Below are positions 7,404-16,968 of a stretch of DNA of 64,000 nt, piece after piece (position 1 is the first letter of the stretch; each line of letters starts with the position of its first letter). A program made the position numbers and the translations under genes. The stretch is from Bacteroides intestinalis (GTDB lineage: Bacteria; Bacteroidota; Bacteroidia; Bacteroidales; Bacteroidaceae): the NCBI RefSeq assembly GCF_003464595.1, contig NZ_QRZF01000008.1:124001-188000 (forward strand), written 5' to 3'. Under the pieces are notes generated by a model, which had not been told where the DNA came from, did not search any database, and saw only the letters and a program-made list of their open reading frames with translations.

Positions 7404-10400
7404 ATGCGCAGACCTGTTTTTCTTCTTCTACTTATACTTTTGCAGATAACGCTTCCCCTCAAGCTGTCCGGACAGAAATCGGATTATCGCTTGTTCGATA
7501 ATATCGGTCTGGGGACGGAAGCTTCTGTAATCAATTGCTTTCTGCAAGATACACAGGGACTGATATGGATCGGTTCCAATAAAGGGTTGTTCAGTTATGA
7601 CGGTTATTCCACGCAGCCACATTTCACTTTCGCCAAGCGTAGCAATACACAGATTTATTGCGGTACGGTGGTAGACAGTACCTATCTTTATCTGGGTGCC
7701 GACAATGGTTTGCTGATTTACAACTATCGTACAGATACCTATGAAGAACCGGAAACGCAACTTCCGACCGATATCCGGACATTGCTTGTACACGACGGTC
7801 TGCTGTGGTTGGGAACATTGAACGGCCTCTATACCTATTCGCTGAACGACCACCAACTCTCTGCCGTTACCGAAGGTATTCCACACCAGACCATCTATTC
7901 ACTGATTCGCTCTTCGGACGGGCTCCTTTATATCGGCACCTATAATGGCTTCTGTCGTTATATCCCCGCTACCCGGCATTTTGAAGCAATAGACCTTCCT
8001 CGCAGTGGCAACCGGAGCAACCAGTTTATCAATTCCCTACTGGAAGATACGGCACGTGGCTGCATATGGATCGGTACGGAAGGGTGTCTTTTCAGATATA
8101 CGCCTGCTGACGGGCGTACTCAGAGGATTGATGCTTTCTATGATAATTCCGTCAAGTCGTTGGCACTGGATGGCAGTGGGCAGTTGCTGGTGGGCACGGA
8201 CAATGGTTTGTATGTATATCAGGAAGGAGAACCTTTGCTGCACGTGGTCCACGACTCCCGAAATCTGCAATCACTCTCCAATAATATCATCTGGACCATC
8301 TTTGCCGATCGGGAACATAACATCTGGCTGGGCACGGATTACGGAATTTCCATGTCACGGAATAATAATGCGTTGCGTTATATCCCTATTTCACAAATCA
8401 CCGGAACAGGAGAGGGGAACCAGTTCTATTCCATGCTTCGCGATACACACGGAACCTACTGGTTTGGCGGAACCAACGGACTAATTCGTTTCACCCAGCC
8501 CCTGGGTGAAGAGCAAGATGTTGCCTGGTATAAAATGGGTGATCAGAAATATCCCTTGTCGCACAACCGGGTACGCCATCTTTATGAAGACCGGGAACGG
8601 CAACTCTGGCTGGCTACCGATGGCAGCATCAGCCGTTTTGATCCGAAGAACCGCCAGTTCGTCCATTATAGCATTGTGGACAGCACCCGCCGCTACAATG
8701 CCAACTGGGCGTATCATTTGTTTGAAGACCGGGAAGGGAAACTTTGGATAGCCACTTGCCTCGGTGGAATTTTTGTGGTAGACAAACAGAACCTTATGCG
8801 TTCTTCCGGTGGTCCCTATATGGCAGAGAAGACGTATTCCATCCACAATGGTCTTTCGGGCATGTTCATCAACCAGCTAATCCCTGACCGTGAGGGAAAT
8901 GTATGGGCATTGCTGTACAACAGTTCCAACAGCATCGAGAAGATAAATCCTCGCACAGGCGAGATAACCCATATCGCCCCGGACGAGCTGACAGGCGAAA
9001 GAACCCCCAACTTCATCCTCTCTGCCCAAGACGGTCATATCTGGATAGGCTTTCCCGGTGGTGTGATGCGTGTACAGCCTGATAACGATAGTATCCGCAT
9101 GCTTCCTTTCGATGAGTACAATCACTATGCAATACTTTCCATGGCTGAGGCTGACGGAAAAATCTGGATATCTACCACCGATGGTGTCTGGGTGGCAGAT
9201 CAGCAGACGCTGGAAATCCGCCGGCTGAATATCACCGATAAACGTTTCACCAGCATGTTATTCGACCGGATAAGCGGAGAGTTTTATTTGGGTACGGCAG
9301 ATGGTTTTGCCATATCTTCACCGGAAGCTCTGCTGGCGGAACACATCGAAAAGCCTCTTATCCTGACTGCCATTTACATCAACAACCAACAGTATCAGCC
9401 CAATGCCTCACAAACTGATGTTTCACATTCCGATACCAGACGCTCCGGTACTTTCTCATTGCCCGGACAAAGTATCCGTTACTCGCAACGGATAGAACTG
9501 GCTTATGACCAGAATAACCTTGCCTTTGAACTTTCCGACCTGCCTTATTCTCTTGAAGAGAAAAGCAAATTAGTCTATCGTCTGGAAGGCGTGGATCGTG
9601 AGTGGAACTTGTTGAAAGCGAATACGAACCGTATTACTTACAATAACCTGAGTTATGGAGACTATCGTCTGCTGGTGAGTAAGTTGGACATTTATGGAAA
9701 ACCATCGGACCGGGCTTATACACTGGAGGTTCATATCATTCCGCCCTGGTACTATACTCCGTGGGCAAAGGTATTCTATGCCTTGCTCTGCTTGGTACTG
9801 GTGATCTGGACCATCAACTTCTTTCGTGTAAAGAATCGCTTGAAGCTGGAACGTATGGAGAAGGAGAAGATTCTGGAACAATCACAGGCGAAGATAGAGT
9901 TTTTCACCAATCTTTCCCACGACTTGAAAACTCCGTTGAGCATGATTATCGCTCCTATCAGTAAACTGCTGCCCGGTATCAAGGACCAGCAGGAAAAGAA
10001 ACAACTGGAGCAGGTGCATCGCAATGCCATGAAGCTGAATTCACTTATTCATCAGGGACTGGACTTCAACCGGGTGGATAGTGGCAACAATACGTTGCTG
10101 ATATTTTCTCAAATCGAACTAGTATCTTTTGCGCGTGGTTTATTTGCCATGTATGCAGAGGAGAAGACGAAAGAGAAGAAGCTAACTTTCCATTTCTATA
10201 CCGACCGTGAAAAGATATACATACAGATGGATGCCATAAAGCTGGAATCTATCTTGGATAATCTTTTGTCTAATGCTGTGAAGTATACTCCGGAGGAGGG
10301 TGAGGTAACGCTTCGTTTACAGGCTTCTGATAAAAAGGTGAATATCTCTGTATCAGATACAGGTATCGGTGTTTCCCACCAGGATCAACCGTATGTCTTC

Positions 10401-11417
10401 CAGCGTTTCTTTCAGTCTCCCAAGACGGCAGGCAAAAAGGAGGGAACGGGTATCGGACTATATTTGGTAAAGACTTATACTGAACTGCATGGCGGTAATG
10501 TTCACCTTTCTTCAGAAGAGAATAAAGGTACTACCATTACGCTGATCCTTCCGCTGATTGCTATGGAACAGCCTGTCGTAGAAATTTCTCCGGAAACTGT
10601 TTCTTCTGATATCGAACCTGTTGCTGCCGGAGTTGAAGCTGTGGTTCCAGATACAAATATGCCTGCTCCGGATGCCCCATTGCTTCTGATTGTGGATGAT
10701 ACTCCGGAGGTTTCAGAGTTTATCTATCAGATACTGCATACCAAATATCGTTGCCGTTTAGCGGATAATGGTAAGATAGGTATGGAACTCACTATGGAAT
10801 TAATGCCCGATCTGATTATAGCTGATGTCATGATGCCCGTGATGGATGGACTTGAAATGGTGCGTCATATTAAGAAGAATATTCCCACATCCACTATTCC
10901 CATTATCTTGCTGACAGCGAAAAGTAATAAGGAAACAGAGCTTGAAAGTATCCAGTTGCATATAGATGCCTTCATTCCTAAGCCTTTTGAACCGGATATT
11001 TTACTTTCGCGTGTGGAGCAGTTATTACATAGCCGGGAGACGCATGAGGCGAAAGCCCGCATGGAAGTTCTTTCTACCCCGAAAGAGATAGAGGCGGTTT
11101 CTTATGATGAGAAGTTCCTGGCAAGTGTAATTAATCTGATTGAAGAACACATCTCAGACTCCGAACTGAATGTGAATGCCCTTTGCGAATGGACCGGAAT
11201 CAATAACAAGCAGATGTATCGCAAGATAAAGCAACTGACGGGCATGACACCTGTGGAATACATTAAGTCCATCCGCATGAAAAAGGCGGCTATGCTACTG
11301 AAACAGCAGAAGTTTACTGTGGCCGAAGTGATGTATATGGTTGGTTTCTCCAATCATTCCTATTTCTCTAAATGCTTCCAGGCTGAGTTTGGAGTGACCC
11401 CGAAGCAGTATGTTTGA
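7404..11417 (+). CDS. Hybrid two-component system sensor/regulator (HTCS)
   Basis: The ATG at 7404 gives 1337 residues with a signal sequence MRRPVFLLLLILLQITLPLK. In order: a periplasmic two-component propeller of repeated W-I-G-T/D-G units (residues about 25-680), a Y_Y_Y domain (about 690-785), one membrane helix (about 787-806), a histidine-kinase domain with NLSHDLKTP (His839) and an ATPase with GTGIGLYL. A receiver domain follows with IIADVMMPVMDG (Asp1141), then a C-terminal AraC-type helix-turn-helix (about 1235-1337). HTCS proteins bind a glycan fragment in the periplasm and switch on the neighbouring polysaccharide locus. The galactan-type enzymes at 14354-20656 are the likely target. 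Confidence 0.95.
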   Translation: MRRPVFLLLLILLQITLPLKLSGQKSDYRLFDNIGLGTEASVINCFLQDTQGLIWIGSNKGLFSYDGYSTQPHFTFAKRSNTQIYCGTVVDSTYLYLGADNGLLIYNYRTDTYEEPETQLPTDIRTLLVHDGLLWLGTLNGLYTYSLNDHQLSAVTEGIPHQTIYSLIRSSDGLLYIGTYNGFCRYIPATRHFEAIDLPRSGNRSNQFINSLLEDTARGCIWIGTEGCLFRYTPADGRTQRIDAFYDNSVKSLALDGSGQLLVGTDNGLYVYQEGEPLLHVVHDSRNLQSLSNNIIWTIFADREHNIWLGTDYGISMSRNNNALRYIPISQITGTGEGNQFYSMLRDTHGTYWFGGTNGLIRFTQPLGEEQDVAWYKMGDQKYPLSHNRVRHLYEDRERQLWLATDGSISRFDPKNRQFVHYSIVDSTRRYNANWAYHLFEDREGKLWIATCLGGIFVVDKQNLMRSSGGPYMAEKTYSIHNGLSGMFINQLIPDREGNVWALLYNSSNSIEKINPRTGEITHIAPDELTGERTPNFILSAQDGHIWIGFPGGVMRVQPDNDSIRMLPFDEYNHYAILSMAEADGKIWISTTDGVWVADQQTLEIRRLNITDKRFTSMLFDRISGEFYLGTADGFAISSPEALLAEHIEKPLILTAIYINNQQYQPNASQTDVSHSDTRRSGTFSLPGQSIRYSQRIELAYDQNNLAFELSDLPYSLEEKSKLVYRLEGVDREWNLLKANTNRITYNNLSYGDYRLLVSKLDIYGKPSDRAYTLEVHIIPPWYYTPWAKVFYALLCLVLVIWTINFFRVKNRLKLERMEKEKILEQSQAKIEFFTNLSHDLKTPLSMIIAPISKLLPGIKDQQEKKQLEQVHRNAMKLNSLIHQGLDFNRVDSGNNTLLIFSQIELVSFARGLFAMYAEEKTKEKKLTFHFYTDREKIYIQMDAIKLESILDNLLSNAVKYTPEEGEVTLRLQASDKKVNISVSDTGIGVSHQDQPYVFQRFFQSPKTAGKKEGTGIGLYLVKTYTELHGGNVHLSSEENKGTTITLILPLIAMEQPVVEISPETVSSDIEPVAAGVEAVVPDTNMPAPDAPLLLIVDDTPEVSEFIYQILHTKYRCRLADNGKIGMELTMELMPDLIIADVMMPVMDGLEMVRHIKKNIPTSTIPIILLTAKSNKETELESIQLHIDAFIPKPFEPDILLSRVEQLLHSRETHEAKARMEVLSTPKEIEAVSYDEKFLASVINLIEEHISDSELNVNALCEWTGINNKQMYRKIKQLTGMTPVEYIKSIRMKKAAMLLKQQKFTVAEVMYMVGFSNHSYFSKCFQAEFGVTPKQYV

Positions 11418-11432
11418 GGAAGTAGTTCTCTA

Positions 11433-11915
11433 TTATAAGAAGACTTCTGCGCCAAGCAAGTTGTTGAAATAGGTTGCATTGCGTTCATCCTCCAATCCGC
11501 CGTCGAGGGTGAATAGTAGCTGGTATCTGGTCTGTGTATTTGCCATTCCCACAACTACGGAAACCACCGCTTCTCGTTTGGGGAACTGAACTAAGGTGAC
11601 TCCCTGCACCATTCCATCGGAATATTCGCTTGCTGCAAAAGCATTGTACACGGCATTGGGCACTTCATCCATTGTTCCCCAATCAATCTGTCTCATTTCC
11701 CATTGTGCTTCGGAGTTGAACCAGACCTTTGTGTCGAACCCATTCTGTATAAAGTCCGCTACATAATAAGTCTCATCCCGTGACCAGGCAACATCCTTGG
11801 CGGCGGGATACATTTTTTTCAGTGCTGTCTGTACATTGACAGGTGCATAATCGGCCAGGGCCGGAACTGATGTCAGAAGCATCAGGAGCAGGAAAGAATA
11901 CGTCAACTTTTTCAT
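11433..11915 (-). CDS. Small secreted PepSY-like protein
   Basis: The 160-residue protein has a signal peptide (MKKLTYSFLLLMLLTSVPALA) followed by two similar segments, each with a strand pattern like KDVAWSRDETYYVADFIQNG. This resembles the PepSY-like periplasmic family common in Bacteroides (related to BLIP-type folds). Its function is unknown; such proteins often lie near sensor kinases. It ends 15 bases from the convergent HTCS gene and is followed upstream by the histidine kinase at 11983-14097 on the same strand, with a gap of 67 bases, so the two may be co-transcribed. Confidence 0.7.
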   Translation of the reverse strand: MKKLTYSFLLLMLLTSVPALADYAPVNVQTALKKMYPAAKDVAWSRDETYYVADFIQNGFDTKVWFNSEAQWEMRQIDWGTMDEVPNAVYNAFAASEYSDGMVQGVTLVQFPKREAVVSVVVGMANTQTRYQLLFTLDGGLEDERNATYFNNLLGAEVFL

Positions 11916-11982
11916 TGTCCTTTCGTTAGATTGTTATCGTTCCGAAGAGAACAATGGGTGGTGAGTTTTGTTTAGCAGAGCT

Positions 11983-14097
11983 TTATTTATCAGGCACACT
12001 GTCGAGCGGAAGTATAAACAAGAAACGTGCTCCTCCGGTGTAATTCTTATCCAGTTTCACTTCCCCTTTCAGGCGTCCGGCAATGATGGAACAGATATTC
12101 AATCCGAGTCCTGTGCCCTGTTTGAATTCATCCAGCTTGCTGAACCGGTCGAAAACGCAATCTGCCTGGTCTGCCGGAATTCCCGGACCGGTATCTGCAA
12201 CGGAAAATGTAATCTTTCCCGGATTTTCCGTAAGAGAGCAATGAAGATGAATCTCACCCCGTTCCGTGTGTTTCTCCGCATTGGTCAGGAAATTGATAAG
12301 TACCTGTTGCAAGCGTTCTTTATCCGTTACAAACAAGAAATCATTTGGCACATCGGAAGTGAAATAAGATTTCACTTCTTTTGGGTTACGGTGCACAACA
12401 GAAACCATTGCTACCTGGCATAATTCATTGCAACGGTGGGGTGCCAAATGCATTCTGTATTTACCACTTTCCAGACTGGCGAGGTCGAGGACATCATTGA
12501 TCAGTGTAGTCAGCAACTCGGAATTCTGCTGGATAAGCATACTGAACTCTTCCTTTTCTTCGTCGTCAACTTCCATGTCCGGAGTAGATAATACCTGCGA
12601 GAATCCGACTATGGCATTGAGCGGTGTACGAATTTCGTGACTCATGTTCTGTATAAAGAAGCTTTTCATTCGGTCCGATTCCTCAGCATGATCGCGTGCA
12701 ACGGTGAGTTCTTCATTTTTCTCCTGTAGGATAGCCATTGTTTTACGGCGTCTGTACAGGTAGAATATCAGGAAGCAGGTGAAAAGAAACAAGAATGAGA
12801 GCACAAGACTGAGGGTTACGATGTAATGTTGGGAGGCGCTTTGTTGCTCTTTTAAAATGGCTTTTTGCTTTTCCGCTTCTACATTGAGGCGTGCCAGATC
12901 CAGGTTCCGGTTTTCCAGTACTAACTTGCTATTCTCGATATTCATCATTTCCAGTTCAGACTGCGATTTCGTCCGATCCAGTTCCAGCTGGGTATTCTTC
13001 AGGTTGAGTGCTGTATTCTGATATTCCAGGGCTTTGGCGTCCAATTTTATGCGTTCAGTACCTATACGTGCATTTAGTTCGGCAATGTCTGATGATTGTA
13101 CCTGGCGGTTGACAGAATCCTGATAATTATGGAGCCAGTCATTATAGAAATAAGCTTTTTCATAGTTTCCAGATTTCAGATATATTTCATGGTGCATCTG
13201 GTAGACTGATAATAGATTGCGTAGGGAATCCGCTTCAGTGTGTGCCTGATCGTAATTTTTATTCAGAATGAGTTTATAGATATGCAAGCGTTGTACTGCT
13301 GTTTTGCGGATAACGCCATATTGTTCTATTACTCGCGTGCATTCATCATAGCAGGCATTAAAGTCATTGATACGCTTTATGGAATACAATGCTTCGCATT
13401 TGTTTAGCAGGGCGGCTACACGGCTTTCATTGGTTTTAGCAGCTTTAGTTGCTTTTTCCGCATATTCTAAAGCCACTTCACCTTCTCCTTTATCCCGATA
13501 ATATTCAGAAAGGTTTATATACATATATGTCGGATCCTGATCGGGTAGATTCTTCAGCATATATTCCAATGCATTTTTGTAGTACTCTGTGGCTACCTCC
13601 CTGTTTTGACGCATGTAGTAGATATTCCCTAAAGTGTAGATACACGAAAAGATCCCATATTCGTGCTGATCTTTGAAAGCCTGTATTTTCATTTCTTCAG
13701 CTTTTTGCAGGGCTCGCAATGAATGTCCGTTATTTAACAGGCAGTTTATTTCATTGGTACAGGCGGAATAATAATATTGGAGATAGTTATTCTTTCTTGC
13801 TTCTTCTTTTGCTCGGGTTGCTGCCTGTTCAAGTTTCTCATAATTATTGGTACTCAAATAAAAACTAACAGGGATTGTTAGTGCCAGGCATTGTGCTTTC
13901 TTATCTTTCTTTTGCGTGGCTTCCGCATAAAGCGTATCAGCAATAAGCAATCCTTGGGGTTGAGTACGCCATTTGATGGCACGTTGGAAGATGGGATATA
14001 ATGAGTCGTCTATTTTATAGGGATTATTTTGTGCCTCTGCAGAAATACAGAGTCCTGTAAGGAGTAGCAAAATTAGTATGTTGGTGTGTCTTCTCAT
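11983..14097 (-). CDS. TPR-containing membrane sensor histidine kinase
   Basis: The 704-residue protein has a signal peptide, then a periplasmic region of tetratricopeptide repeats (residues about 25-330), a coiled coil (about 340-415) and one membrane helix (about 423-446, VTLSLVLSFLFLFTCFLIF). The cytoplasmic kinase core shows NMSHEIRTPLNAIVGFS (His487), an N-box FLTNAEKHTERG and the G-boxes DTGPGIP and GTGLGLNI. There is no receiver or DNA-binding domain and no response-regulator gene beside it, so it is an orphan kinase. The signal it senses is unknown. The PepSY-like gene follows it on the same strand. Confidence 0.9.
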   Translation of the reverse strand: MRRHTNILILLLLTGLCISAEAQNNPYKIDDSLYPIFQRAIKWRTQPQGLLIADTLYAEATQKKDKKAQCLALTIPVSFYLSTNNYEKLEQAATRAKEEARKNNYLQYYYSACTNEINCLLNNGHSLRALQKAEEMKIQAFKDQHEYGIFSCIYTLGNIYYMRQNREVATEYYKNALEYMLKNLPDQDPTYMYINLSEYYRDKGEGEVALEYAEKATKAAKTNESRVAALLNKCEALYSIKRINDFNACYDECTRVIEQYGVIRKTAVQRLHIYKLILNKNYDQAHTEADSLRNLLSVYQMHHEIYLKSGNYEKAYFYNDWLHNYQDSVNRQVQSSDIAELNARIGTERIKLDAKALEYQNTALNLKNTQLELDRTKSQSELEMMNIENSKLVLENRNLDLARLNVEAEKQKAILKEQQSASQHYIVTLSLVLSFLFLFTCFLIFYLYRRRKTMAILQEKNEELTVARDHAEESDRMKSFFIQNMSHEIRTPLNAIVGFSQVLSTPDMEVDDEEKEEFSMLIQQNSELLTTLINDVLDLASLESGKYRMHLAPHRCNELCQVAMVSVVHRNPKEVKSYFTSDVPNDFLFVTDKERLQQVLINFLTNAEKHTERGEIHLHCSLTENPGKITFSVADTGPGIPADQADCVFDRFSKLDEFKQGTGLGLNICSIIAGRLKGEVKLDKNYTGGARFLFILPLDSVPDK

Positions 14098-14255
14098 TTT
14101 ATCTCTTGTATAAAGGATGCGTCAAAGATACTTCTTTATGCTTAATAATTACAAGAATCTGGAGAAAAAATACCAGTTAATCCGATTTGTCGTTTATGGC
14201 TGTTATTATATTCTAACTCAGAAATTATCTATGGATGTCGCTGATAATCAGTGTA

Positions 14256-14321
14256 TGTCCTTTTTGTGTCGTTTTATGTCCGATATCTGCTTTGACGGAT
14301 AATCGCCCTCCATTACTTTTG
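14256..14321 (+). promoter_or_regulatory. Promoter and putative HTCS operator for the galactan-type enzyme cassette
   Basis: -33 box TTTG (14291-14294), a spacer of exactly 19 bases and -7 box TACTTTTG (14314-14321) make a full Bacteroides promoter. Transcription would start near 14328, about 26 bases before the ATG at 14354. Upstream, TGTCC occurs at 14256 and TGTCCGATAT at 14277, a direct repeat 21 bases apart. A similar arrangement precedes the second susC (54056 and 54079). Confidence 0.65.
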
Positions 14322-14353
14322 CCGTCAAGAAAAACCAACTTGAATTTGATGAC

Positions 14354-16921
14354 ATGCAGAGACACATTCTTATCTTGATTACTTGTTTGCTGGCAGTAGT
14401 TGCTCCGGCACAGAACAAAGTACAAAAAAGCGTTCCTACTATCTATGTAGATGCCGGCGGCGTCATGCGTTGGTCGGATACGAAGAAAGAAGCTTCTTTC
14501 TTTGGTGTGAACTACACTTTACCCTTTGCGCATGCCTACCGGGCGATGGGCTATCTGGGAGTGGATCGTAAAGCAGCTATCGATCGTGATGTCTATCACA
14601 TGGCACGCTTGGGACTGAATGCTTACCGTATTCACATCTGGGACGTAGAGATTTCTGATGCAGAAGGTAACTTGCTGGAAAATGAGCACCTGGAACTATT
14701 GGACTACCTTATTCATAAATTACAGGAACGTGGTATCCGTACCGTTATCACGGCACAGACAAATTTTGGCAACGGTTATCCGGAACGTAATCAGCCCACC
14801 GATGGCTTCTCATCCCATTATGATAAATGTGCTGTTCATAGTGATGTAGAAGCTATTGCTGCACAGGAAAAGTATATTGCTGCTCTTGTACGCCATGTGA
14901 ATCCTTATACAGGTTATGCTTACAAAGACGATCCTTATATCGTAGGCTTTGAAATAAACAATGAGCCTTGCCATCCCGGCACTGTTGCTGAGACGCGTAG
15001 TTACATAAATAAGATGCTGTCCGCCCTGAAACGTGCAGGCAACCGCAAACCGGTGTTCTACAATGTCAGTCATAACCAGCATGTGGTAGAGGCTTACTAT
15101 TCTACAGCCATACAAGGTACTACCTATCAATGGTATCCTATTGGTCTTGTATCCGGATATACCCGCAAGGGGAATTTCCTGCCTTCCGTAGACCGTTACG
15201 ATATTCCTTTCTCCAATCTGAAAGGTTTCAATAAGAAGGCTCGTATGGTTTATGAATTTGATCCCGCTGATATTCTTTATTCTTATATGTATCCGGCCAC
15301 TGTACGCACTTTCCGCACAGCCGGTTTCCAGTGGATTACTCAGTTTGCCTATGATCCTATTGACATGGCAGCCTACAATACCGAATACCAGACTCATTAC
15401 CTGAATGTAGCATACACCCCGAATAAAGCTGTCGGATTGATGATTGCCGCAGAAGTGGCACAGAAAGTGGGCAGGGGAGAGAGTTTTGGCAGTTATCCGG
15501 CAGATACATTATTCAATGACTTCCGTGTCAGCTACGTGCAGGATTTAAGCGAACTGAATGACGGAGAGAAATTCTACTATTCCAATACGACTCAAACCCG
15601 TCCGAAAGATATTTCTCAGCTTCGCGCAATAGCCGGTTGTGGCAAATCTCCGGTGGTGAATTATGAAGGTACGGGCGTGTATTGGCTGGATCGTTTGGAA
15701 GAGGGTGTTTGGCGCTTGGAAGTAATGCCCGATGCGGTACAGGTTAGTGATCCGTTTACAAGGCCTTCTTTGGATAAAGAAGTAATGCGCATTGTCTCCG
15801 GTGCATGGGCTATGACTCTGAATTTACCTGATTTAGGTAAGCAATTCCGGGTGAACGGTTTGAATAATGGAAATACATTCAGTACACAAGCTGCGAATGG
15901 TAAGATTTCTACCCTTCGTCCGGGTGTCTATCTGTTACAGCGTGAAGGTATATCTGCTTCCGGTAAATGGACTGCTGATGCCCATTGGCAGAATATTACT
16001 CTTGGTGAATATGTACGTCCATCCATTTCTGATAATAAAGGTTTTACTGTTACTCATTCTCCTGCCAAGGCAGTAGATGCCGGTAAAGATTTACAGATAG
16101 AGGCTATTGTGGCAGGCCATGAAATGCCCGATTCCGTTATTATCTACACAGATAAGATATCTTTCTGGAATGAAAAGAATCCTTGTCTGAAAATGAATCA
16201 TGCAGGCGGTTACACTTATCGTGCTACCGTACCTGCTACAGAGATAAAAGAGGGTTGTTTTAGGTATAACATCGTCGTTTGTCAAGGCGATAAGCGACAA
16301 ACGTTTCCTTCGGGAGTAGCCAGGAGTCCACTGGATTGGGACTATACTTCGGCTACCCTGTGGGAAACCAACGTAGTTGCTCCTGAAAAATCACTGCCTC
16401 TGCTGGAAATAGTGGATGCTGATAGTAAGTTGGAAACATATACTATGCCCGAATGGAGCCGTACGAATCGCCAGTTAATACAAAATGCACCGACAGAGAA
16501 GCCGACCTTGCGCATCACTTTCGAGTCTAAAGATAAGGCGTCTGTCTTCGTTCTTCGTCGTTACATTAAAGATGATATCGATGGACGCCCTGATCGACTC
16601 GCTTCCTGCCGCACTTTGTGTATCCATGCAAAGAAGTTCCCCGAAGGGCTAAAAGCCGGCTTCATTACTTCTGACGGATATACCTACCTTGCTTCGTGTG
16701 CCGCTGCGACTGATGGTATCATTCGTATATCCTTGCAGGATTTGAAGCAAACAAATACAGCTTTACTTCCCCACGTCTATCCGGTCTTCCTTGATAATTA
16801 TTTCCGTCCGCAGACTGAAATACCTTTCAAGGTAGAAGGGATTGAAACTCTCGAACTCTCTTTTGATGGAGTTGCTGAAAAGGCTACGGAAATAGAGATA
16901 GGGAGTATCTGGCTTGAATGA
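14354..16921 (+). CDS. Secreted clan GH-A glycoside hydrolase, candidate GH147-type beta-galactosidase
   Basis: The 855-residue protein has a signal peptide (MQRHILILITCLLAVVAPAQ). A TIM-barrel domain covers residues about 30-400. It shows GFEINNEPCHPG (Glu204, expected acid/base) and RMVYEFDPADI (Glu301, possible nucleophile), which is the GH5-like clan GH-A pattern. The C-terminal 400 residues look like beta-sandwich modules. Next to GH53 and GH2 genes it fits a beta-1,4-galactan pathway. From memory, GH147 beta-galactosidases were described from a B. ovatus galactan locus, so GH147 is a candidate, but I cannot confirm the family by reading. The following gene starts inside its stop codon (ATGA) or shortly after. 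Confidence 0.65.
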   Translation: MQRHILILITCLLAVVAPAQNKVQKSVPTIYVDAGGVMRWSDTKKEASFFGVNYTLPFAHAYRAMGYLGVDRKAAIDRDVYHMARLGLNAYRIHIWDVEISDAEGNLLENEHLELLDYLIHKLQERGIRTVITAQTNFGNGYPERNQPTDGFSSHYDKCAVHSDVEAIAAQEKYIAALVRHVNPYTGYAYKDDPYIVGFEINNEPCHPGTVAETRSYINKMLSALKRAGNRKPVFYNVSHNQHVVEAYYSTAIQGTTYQWYPIGLVSGYTRKGNFLPSVDRYDIPFSNLKGFNKKARMVYEFDPADILYSYMYPATVRTFRTAGFQWITQFAYDPIDMAAYNTEYQTHYLNVAYTPNKAVGLMIAAEVAQKVGRGESFGSYPADTLFNDFRVSYVQDLSELNDGEKFYYSNTTQTRPKDISQLRAIAGCGKSPVVNYEGTGVYWLDRLEEGVWRLEVMPDAVQVSDPFTRPSLDKEVMRIVSGAWAMTLNLPDLGKQFRVNGLNNGNTFSTQAANGKISTLRPGVYLLQREGISASGKWTADAHWQNITLGEYVRPSISDNKGFTVTHSPAKAVDAGKDLQIEAIVAGHEMPDSVIIYTDKISFWNEKNPCLKMNHAGGYTYRATVPATEIKEGCFRYNIVVCQGDKRQTFPSGVARSPLDWDYTSATLWETNVVAPEKSLPLLEIVDADSKLETYTMPEWSRTNRQLIQNAPTEKPTLRITFESKDKASVFVLRRYIKDDIDGRPDRLASCRTLCIHAKKFPEGLKAGFITSDGYTYLASCAAATDGIIRISLQDLKQTNTALLPHVYPVFLDNYFRPQTEIPFKVEGIETLELSFDGVAEKATEIEIGSIWLE

Positions 16922-16968
16922 TTATGCTTTTATTTATTATATTTGTATCATTGATAACTATATTTGCC

